A DNA stretch of 11,166 nucleotides from NCBI GenBank assembly GCA_955651875.1, contig CATPAP010000118.1, forward strand, positions 1 through 11,166, written 5' to 3'. This DNA comes from Candidatus Dormiibacterota bacterium. Lineage in GTDB: Bacteria; Chloroflexota; Dormibacteria; Aeolococcales; Aeolococcaceae. The position numbers were made by a program, and so were the translations under genes. The notes beneath the pieces were generated by a model. The model did not search any database, was not told where the DNA came from, and worked only from the letters and a program-made list of their open reading frames with translations. Positions 7,220-11,166 of this stretch are shown piece by piece; the first letter of the stretch is position 1; the number at the start of each line of letters is the position of its first letter.

Positions 7220-8353
7220 ATGCCCCAGAACATTCACGAGCGCCCATCCACAAGCCGTCCTCTCGACGACGCCGGGGCGCGCCGCGCGCTGATCCGCGCC
7301 GTCGCGGCCGGGCTCGTGGACGGACCGCGCATGGGCCGCCGGTTCCACGTGGCCGCGGGCGTCCCGCTGCAACCGTCGCCGCGCCGCCGCCACCACCGGC
7401 CGTACATCCGACCCGCCGCACTCGAGCGCCGTCGCGGGCCGACGGTGCGACGCCTCGCCGCCGCGGCCCTTCTGGTCGCGCAGGTCGGGACGCTTGCCGC
7501 CCTGCTCACCGCCCCCACCTTCCGCGTGCACACAATCGACGTGAGTGGCGCTCACCTTCTGAGCCGCGATGCGGTGCTGGCCGCCGCTCGGGTGCCGCAG
7601 TCGAGCCTCTTCGTGGTCGACGGCGAGGCCATCGAGTCGCGGCTCACGCAGCTGCCCTGGGTGCGCAGCGCCACCGTGACCACCCAGCTGCCGTCGACGG
7701 TGCACATCGCCGTCACGGAGTGGCACCCCGATGTGCTCCTGAGACACGGCTCCGCGACCACGTTCGTCGCGGCGGACGGCGCAACGCTGCCGTTCACCGA
7801 TTCGACCGCAGCTGCACGGCCGGGCGTCGCGCTGCTTCTCGACTACCGGCGGAGCACCCAGCAGCCCCTGATGGACGGTCTCCCCGATCTGCTCGCCAGC
7901 GCTGCACAGCGCTGGCGCTCCGTGTATGGATGCTCGTTGGACGTCTTCGTGCTGAGCAGCAGCAACGTGCTGTCGGCGTGGTCCAGCACAGGCTGGCAAG
8001 CGGTGTTCGGTGCCCTCGACAGCAACGACGCCCTCGCCGCAATCCCGCAGCAGCTCGCCGTCCTCGCCGCCCTCAAGGGACGGGTCGACCTGCTCCATCC
8101 GACGTTCGGCTACATCGACGTCGAGAACCCTGCCGCGCCGACCATCGGCGGCCACCCCGGCGAGCCGGCGACGCTGCGCAGCGACATCGCCGGCGGCGCG
8201 TTGCCGCCCACGACACCGGCGATCAGCGTGGCGCCGGCGCCGGCAGCCTCCGCGACACCCACTCCCACACCGACGCCCGCCCCTACCGCTGCACCGACGC
8301 GGGGCCCGGTGGTGTTCCGTGTCGCCCCGCCCTCACCGACCGGGCACGGCTGA
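7220..8353 (+). CDS. ftsQ: FtsQ, divisome POTRA-domain protein
   Basis: FtsQ is a bitopic membrane protein that links early and late divisome parts and holds FtsB/FtsL. From ATG 7220 the product has 377 residues: a long basic cytoplasmic part (1-76, Arg-rich), one membrane helix (about 78-97), a POTRA domain (about 101-170: FRVHTIDVSGAHLLS, then LPWVRSATVTTQLPSTVHIAVTEWHP), a FtsQ C-terminal beta domain to about 302, and a Pro/Thr-rich tail (325-377). The POTRA ending with V-x-E-W-x-P is typical. The start is uncertain: GTG 7136 adds 28 residues, ATG 7331 removes 37, and none has a strong ribosome site. It is separated from the murF-type gene by 108 bases, so it may have its own promoter. The end faces metF with 5 bases between stops. 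Confidence 0.88.
   Translation: MPQNIHERPSTSRPLDDAGARRALIRAVAAGLVDGPRMGRRFHVAAGVPLQPSPRRRHHRPYIRPAALERRRGPTVRRLAAAALLVAQVGTLAALLTAPTFRVHTIDVSGAHLLSRDAVLAAARVPQSSLFVVDGEAIESRLTQLPWVRSATVTTQLPSTVHIAVTEWHPDVLLRHGSATTFVAADGATLPFTDSTAAARPGVALLLDYRRSTQQPLMDGLPDLLASAAQRWRSVYGCSLDVFVLSSSNVLSAWSSTGWQAVFGALDSNDALAAIPQQLAVLAALKGRVDLLHPTFGYIDVENPAAPTIGGHPGEPATLRSDIAGGALPPTTPAISVAPAPAASATPTPTPTPAPTAAPTRGPVVFRVAPPSPTGHG
8225..8299 (+). repeat. Pro/Thr/Ala-rich low-complexity coding stretch in ftsQ
   Basis: Codons 336-360 of ftsQ are mainly Pro, Thr and Ala, with an alternating Thr-Pro core from about 8255 to 8278. The DNA is a degenerate ACN-CCN repeat. In the protein it forms a flexible extracytoplasmic tail after the FtsQ beta domain. 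Such tails can cross or touch peptidoglycan; that role is inference. Confidence 0.75.
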
Positions 8354-8358
8354 GCGCA

Positions 8359-9246
8359 TCACGCGGGCTCCCAGGGACGGGCGATCCGCAGCGCGGTGAG
8401 GATCGCACGCGTCGCCGGAGAGCGGTTGAGGGTGATGAAGTGCACGCCCGGGGCGCCGGCGCGGAGCAGCTCCGTGCACTGCAGCGTCGCCCAGGCCACG
8501 CCGAGCTGGAGCACCGCAGCCGGGTCGTTGGCGCGCACCTGGAGCGCGTCACGCAGCGGCGCCGGGATGGAGGCGCCGATCTTTGCCGTGAACCGGGTCA
8601 CCTGGTCCACGTTGGTGATCGGCATGATGCCGGGGATGATGGGCACGGTGACGCCGGCCTCGCGGGCGCGCACCACGAAGTCGAAGTACCTGCGGTTGTC
8701 GAAGAACAGCTGGGTGATCAGGAAGCTCGCGCCCGCCTCGACCTTGTGGCGGGCGGCGTCCACGTCCTGGTCGAGGGACGCCGATTCGATGTGCTTCTCT
8801 GGGGAGCAGGCCGCGACCACGCACATGTCGGAGTTGTCGTGGAGCAGGCGGACCAGGTCGCTGCCGAAGCTGAGCCCACCTTCGGGCGCGACGAATGCTC
8901 CCTGGCCGTTGGGCGGATCGCCGCGAATCGCGAGCACGTTGTCGACGCCGGCAGCCCGATACTGGCGGATCTCGGCGAGAAGGTCCTCGACCGTGGAATC
9001 GCGACAGGTGAGATGCGCCATCGGCAGGAGGCCGGTCTCCTCTCGAATGCGTTGGACGAAACGCACGGTGCGGTCATCACGGCTGCTGCCCCCGGCCCCG
9101 TGGGTGACTGACACGAAGGCAGGCTCGAGCTCGCGCAGCGCGGCGATGGTGGCGAACAGTCGCTCTGCGCCCTCGTCGTTCTGCGGAGGGAAGAACTCGA
9201 AGGAGAAGAGGGGCTCTCCGCGCGTGAAGAGGCTGTCGATGCGCAT
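8359..9246 (-). CDS. metF: Methylenetetrahydrofolate reductase
   Basis: MetF reduces 5,10-methylene-THF to 5-methyl-THF, the methyl donor for methionine synthesis, using FAD. The 295-residue protein has the standard single-domain TIM-barrel length. Landmarks are FSFEFFPP (14-21, with catalytic Glu17), VTHGAGGSSRDDR (47-59), MAHLTCRD (76-83), LAIRGDPP (105-112, with the FAD-contact Asp110), ITQLFFDN (177-184), IPGIMPIT (204-211) and HFITLNRS (269-276). It is the only minus-strand gene here and breaks the ftsQ-ftsA order. ATG 9246 fits the family N-terminus. There is no good ribosome site, but TAACAT (minus strand, 9258-9253) stands 6 bases before the ATG, as for a leaderless transcript. A leaderless start would leave no room for a 5' riboswitch. 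Confidence 0.95.
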   Translation of the reverse strand: MRIDSLFTRGEPLFSFEFFPPQNDEGAERLFATIAALRELEPAFVSVTHGAGGSSRDDRTVRFVQRIREETGLLPMAHLTCRDSTVEDLLAEIRQYRAAGVDNVLAIRGDPPNGQGAFVAPEGGLSFGSDLVRLLHDNSDMCVVAACSPEKHIESASLDQDVDAARHKVEAGASFLITQLFFDNRRYFDFVVRAREAGVTVPIIPGIMPITNVDQVTRFTAKIGASIPAPLRDALQVRANDPAAVLQLGVAWATLQCTELLRAGAPGVHFITLNRSPATRAILTALRIARPWEPA

Positions 9247-9252
9247 GCCCGG

Positions 9253-9258
9253 ATGTTA
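9253..9258 (-). promoter_or_regulatory. metF: Candidate -10 box for leaderless metF
   Basis: On the minus strand the hexamer reads TAACAT (TAnnnT pattern), 6 bases before the metF ATG, so transcription could begin at the A of the ATG. GCGACG, 17 bases further upstream, keeps the GAC core of a -35 element. Confidence 0.4.
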
Positions 9259-9292
9259 AGGCCACGGGCGGGGGGCGTCGCCATCGTCCTGG

Positions 9293-9298
9293 TACCGT
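9293..9298 (+). promoter_or_regulatory. Candidate -10 box for the dehydrogenase gene
   Basis: TACCGT (TAnnnT pattern) lies 8 bases before GTG 9307, which would give a leader of zero to a few bases. No clear -35 element is seen, as the upstream bases are a G-run. It faces away from the metF box 34 bases upstream. Confidence 0.3.
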
Positions 9299-9306
9299 TG
9301 CCAACC

Positions 9307-10356
9307 GTGCTAGCAGTCCGCGCCGCGCGTTACGGCGGTGACACACCGCTGGACAACCTCGAGATCGCCAATATTCCCGACCCGGTGGCCGGTCCCGGCG
9401 AGGTTCTGATCGCCGTCGGCGCCGCCTCCCTCAACCACCACGACCTCTGGACACTGCGAGGCGTCGGCTCGCGCCCCCTCACCGAGCCGCAGGTACTCGG
9501 CTGTGACGCCGCCGGCACCGTGCTCGCATACGGAGAGAGCGAGGTGCCCGACGGCGCGCCCCCGCTGGGATCGGCCGTGGTCGTCTACGCGGTGATGACG
9601 TGCGGTAGGTGCGCTGCCTGCCGGAGCGGAGACGAGCTGCACTGCCCACGCGTTGGGCTGCTCAGTGAACCGCCCTACCCGGGCACGCTAGCGGAGCGGC
9701 TGGTGGTGCCCGTCGCCAACCTCGTCCGGCTGCCGGCGGCGGTCGACCTGGTCGCCGCGGCGTGCCTTCCGACCGCGTATCTCACCGCCTACCGCATGCT
9801 CTTCGTGCGCGCCGGCCTGCGCCCGGGTCAGCGTGTGCTGGTGCACGGCGCGACGGGCGGCGTGGCCAGCGCGGTGATCGTCATGGCTGCTGGCAACGGC
9901 CTGACGGTGTTCGCCACCTCCCGCGATGAGGCCAAGCGACGCACCGCCGTCGAGCTCGGAGCCACAGCCGCCTTCACCACCGACCGGGACTCTGTGAAGC
10001 AGGTCGTCGCGGCCAGCGACGGCGGGGTCGACGCCGTCCTCGACACGGTGGGGGAGGCGACCTGGGACTTCTCGCTCCGGGTGGTGCGGCCGGGCGGGAC
10101 GGTGGTGGTGTCGGGCGCCACCAGCGGCCCGAACCCGCCAGCACAGCTCAACCGCATCTTTTGGCGCCAGCTGACGATCGCCGGCAGCACCATGGGAACC
10201 CGCGAGGAGCTGGCGCGCGTCGTCGAGCTCTGCGCCACGGGGCGGCTGCACCCGCTGGTCGACTCCGTGCGCCCGCTGAGCGCCGCCGCCGAGGCGTTCG
10301 CCGCGCTTGCTGGTGGAGAGCGCCACGGCAAGCTGGTGCTCGAGCCGGGCGGCTGA
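9307..10356 (+). CDS. Zinc-type medium-chain alcohol dehydrogenase/quinone reductase family
   Basis: The 349-residue product is an NAD(P)-dependent medium-chain dehydrogenase/reductase. The N-terminal GroES-like domain has GPGEVLIAV (29-37), NHHDLW (43-48) and GCDAAG (65-70). The structural zinc lobe is complete with Cys99, Cys102, Cys105 and Cys113 (C-x2-C-x2-C-x7-C). The Rossmann domain begins at VLVHGATGGVASA (177-189). The cofactor phosphate region is around ATSRDEAKRR (203-212), and RPGGTVVVSG (261-270) is the usual strand-turn. NHxDLW with G-x-D-x-AG at the catalytic-zinc region resembles the alcohol dehydrogenase branch often annotated as quinone oxidoreductase; the substrate is unknown. 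GTG 9307 is chosen because the family starts just before the first beta strand. ATG 9253 would add 18 unconserved residues and overlap the metF control region. It is divergent to metF with 60 bases between starts. Confidence 0.88.
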   Translation: MLAVRAARYGGDTPLDNLEIANIPDPVAGPGEVLIAVGAASLNHHDLWTLRGVGSRPLTEPQVLGCDAAGTVLAYGESEVPDGAPPLGSAVVVYAVMTCGRCAACRSGDELHCPRVGLLSEPPYPGTLAERLVVPVANLVRLPAAVDLVAAACLPTAYLTAYRMLFVRAGLRPGQRVLVHGATGGVASAVIVMAAGNGLTVFATSRDEAKRRTAVELGATAAFTTDRDSVKQVVAASDGGVDAVLDTVGEATWDFSLRVVRPGGTVVVSGATSGPNPPAQLNRIFWRQLTIAGSTMGTREELARVVELCATGRLHPLVDSVRPLSAAAEAFAALAGGERHGKLVLEPGG

Positions 10357-10360
10357 ACCG

Positions 10361-10389
10361 TTTACATGGCGACCGGCCGGTGGCATGAT
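10361..10389 (+). promoter_or_regulatory. Promoter candidate TTTACA-N17-CATGAT with palindrome in the spacer
   Basis: TTTACA (10361-10366) matches the -35 consensus at 5 of 6 positions. CATGAT (10384-10389) matches the -10 at 4 of 6, and the spacer is exactly 17 bases. The spacer contains the perfect 10-bp palindrome ACCGGCCGGT (10372-10381), a plausible repressor site. Transcription would start near 10396, five bases after the dehydrogenase stop region's promoter and before two strong hairpins. Confidence 0.45.
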
Positions 10390-10401
10390 GGCCGGCGCCG
10401 T

Positions 10402-10420
10402 GCGGCCCCACAGGGGCCGC
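10402..10420 (+). other. Perfect 8-bp hairpin
   Basis: GCGGCCCC (10402-10409) pairs with GGGGCCGC (10413-10420) around an ACA loop. It can extend by GCC (10397-10399) pairing with GGC (10421-10423) past a two-base bulge. No T-run follows, so it is not a terminator on its own; it may be part of a folded RNA. Confidence 0.6.
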
Positions 10421-10426
10421 GGCCTG

Positions 10427-10463
10427 CAGGGCCTCGTCCGGAAGGTGCAGTGGCGAGGCCCTG
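10427..10463 (+). terminator. Terminator-like 10-bp hairpin
   Basis: CAGGGCCTCG (10427-10436) pairs perfectly with CGAGGCCCTG (10454-10463) around a 17-base loop and is followed by TTTGCGTT. The broken T-tract and wide loop make it a weak intrinsic terminator. It could end the dehydrogenase transcript or a short RNA from the promoter candidate at 10361. Confidence 0.35.
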
Positions 10464-10645
10464 TTTGCGTTAAAACGAGGGTCCTGGCCGCCCCCGCACG
10501 GCTGTCGGATTGGCTGGTTCGGCGCGTTGGCACTCCTTCGGGCGTAGGCTTCCACAGGCCACATCTTGTGGCATGCTCGGGAGGCAAACTCAGCATCTTG
10601 CGGTTTTGCCCCCGCTAACCCCTTTCTTTAGGGGAGGGCTCCGGC

Positions 10646-10651
10646 TATACT
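10646..10651 (+). promoter_or_regulatory. ftsA: -10 box TATACT next to the ftsA start
   Basis: TATACT matches the -10 consensus at 5 of 6 positions, conspicuous in GC-rich DNA. A start 7-9 bases downstream (10658-10660) would leave a leader of only a few bases to GTG 10663. The -35 region at 17 bases (TTTCTT, 10623-10628) is poor. The purine-rich GGGGAGGG (10631-10638) is too far upstream to serve as a ribosome site for GTG 10663. Confidence 0.55.
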
Positions 10652-10662
10652 CCGTGGCCAGT

Positions 10663-11166
10663 GTGACCCGTTCCCGCCGCGTCTTTGCACTCGATCTAGG
10701 AACGACGAAGGTCTGCTGCGCCATCGCCGAGTTGGACAGCACCGGGCTCCGTGTCATCGGTGTGGGCGAAGCCGCCTCTCGCGGGATCCGCAAAGGGGCG
10801 GTCATCGAGATCGACCGGGCTGCCGAGGCGGTCGCCGAAGCGGTCGACCTGGCCGAGCAGATGAGTGGCGTGCCCGTCGACTCAGCGGTGGTCGGCCTGG
10901 CCGGCACCAGCATCACCTCCCAGAACTCGCGTGGGGTGGTGGCTGTGTCCGCGGGGCACCGCGAGGTGCGCGACGCTGACGTCACCCGCGCCGTCGAGGC
11001 CGCCCGTGCGGTGAGCGTCCCGTCCGATCGCAAGATTCTCCACGTCCTTCCGCAGCAGTTCACCATCGACGGCCAGGAGGGTGTGCGCGACGCGCTCGGC
11101 ATGGCGGGCACCCGGCTCGAGGTCGACGCACACATCATCACCGGTACCACCACCGCCATCCAGAAC
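10663..11166 (+). CDS. ftsA: FtsA, actin-like divisome protein, 5' part
   Basis: FtsA is the actin-family ATPase that tethers FtsZ to the membrane and recruits later divisome proteins. The 168 codons seen, to the window edge, cover about 40% of a usual FtsA. The phosphate-1 loop VFALDLGTTKV is at 7-17, SRGIRKGAVIEID (39-51) opens the 1C (SHS2) domain typical of FtsA, and VVGLAGTSI is at 76-84. HVLPQQFTIDGQEGV (127-141) and LGMAGTRLEVDAH (145-157) match the conserved H-x-[IL]-P and GM-x-G-x-RLE motifs. GTG 10663 is preferred; an in-frame GTG at 10654 adds three residues, but lies only two bases after the -10 box. FtsZ would be expected just downstream, outside this window. It is separated from ftsQ by two unrelated genes. 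Confidence 0.93.
   Translation, partial: MTRSRRVFALDLGTTKVCCAIAELDSTGLRVIGVGEAASRGIRKGAVIEIDRAAEAVAEAVDLAEQMSGVPVDSAVVGLAGTSITSQNSRGVVAVSAGHREVRDADVTRAVEAARAVSVPSDRKILHVLPQQFTIDGQEGVRDALGMAGTRLEVDAHIITGTTTAIQN

Larger units (their letters stand above)
10357..10662. other. 306-base noncoding stretch with hairpins between the dehydrogenase and ftsA
   Basis: No reading frame here shows a protein family I recognise. The left part holds a TTTACA-N17-CATGAT promoter candidate (10361-10389), then hairpins at 10402-10420 and 10427-10463. The middle (about 10470-10550) shows no clear signal. The right part has small hairpins: GCCACA/TGTGGC (10558-10572), ATGCT/AGCAT with an inner GAG/CTC (10573-10596), GCGG/CCGC (10600-10615 region) and CCCCT/AGGGG (10619-10634). 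It ends in the TATACT box before ftsA. It could be an ftsA leader, a small RNA gene, or both. Confidence 0.6.

Noticed and set aside
7720..9111. Long plus-strand open frame running through the end of ftsQ and across metF
   Set aside because: It crosses two well-supported genes, one antisense, and has no recognisable domain.
9247..9306. Riboswitch upstream of metF
   Set aside because: The gap is only 60 bases and shared with a divergent gene; too short for a SAM or cobalamin riboswitch, and no such core motif is seen.
10548..10576. TTCCACA and TGTGG resembling DnaA boxes, hinting at an origin
   Set aside because: They match the 9-base consensus at only about 6 and 5 positions, no cluster of boxes or AT-rich unwinding element is seen, and dnaA/dnaN genes are absent.
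10307..10618. Open frame of about 100 codons between the dehydrogenase and ftsA
   Set aside because: It begins inside the dehydrogenase in another frame, has no family motif, and its DNA is dominated by inverted repeats.
10357..10662. Known structured RNA such as RNase P RNA or tmRNA
   Set aside because: The stretch is too short and lacks the conserved core sequences I would recognise for either.

Overview
The window is GC-rich bacterial DNA with strong G/C preference at third codon positions. It holds the downstream half of a division and cell wall (dcw) cluster on the plus strand, interrupted by two metabolic genes. FtsQ and FtsA together argue against a typical actinobacterium, which usually lacks FtsA. 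Promoter-like hexamers next to start codons, a Mur-ligase gene with an N-terminal membrane region and an alpha/beta-hydrolase in the cluster would suit a Chloroflexota/Dormibacterota-like or other deep Terrabacteria lineage. That placement is inference from gene content and memory, not a search.

Region 1 (1-7111) is a tightly packed run: the probable C-terminus of FtsW, then murG, a murC/mpl-type ligase, murB, ddl, an alpha/beta-hydrolase and a murF-type ligase. From murG to the murF-type gene every junction overlaps by 1-11 bases, so this is one translationally coupled operon. Its products export lipid-linked precursor (FtsW region), make lipid II (MurG), start the stem peptide (MurC/MurB), make D-Ala-D-Ala (Ddl) and add it (MurF). 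The hydrolase has no assigned role.

Region 2 (7112-8353) is a 108-base gap with a possible promoter, then ftsQ, which has a long basic N-terminus and a Pro/Thr-rich C-terminal tail. Region 3 (8354-10356) is an insertion into the usual ftsQ-ftsA order: metF on the minus strand, ending 5 bases from the ftsQ stop, then divergently a zinc-type medium-chain dehydrogenase on the plus strand. The short divergent gap carries -10-like hexamers placed for leaderless transcripts in both directions.

Region 4 (10357-10662) is a 306-base stretch without a credible gene. It holds a TTTACA-N17-CATGAT promoter candidate with a 10-bp palindrome in its spacer, two strong hairpins just downstream (one terminator-like), several smaller hairpins, and a TATACT box next to the start of ftsA. 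Region 5 (10663-11166) is the first 168 codons of ftsA, cut by the window edge.

I see no tRNA, rRNA, CRISPR array, insertion sequence or phage gene. The most interesting points are the MurC/Mpl mosaic, the membrane-linked MurF-type enzyme with a possibly missing active-site lysine, its coupled hydrolase, and the structured region upstream of ftsA.
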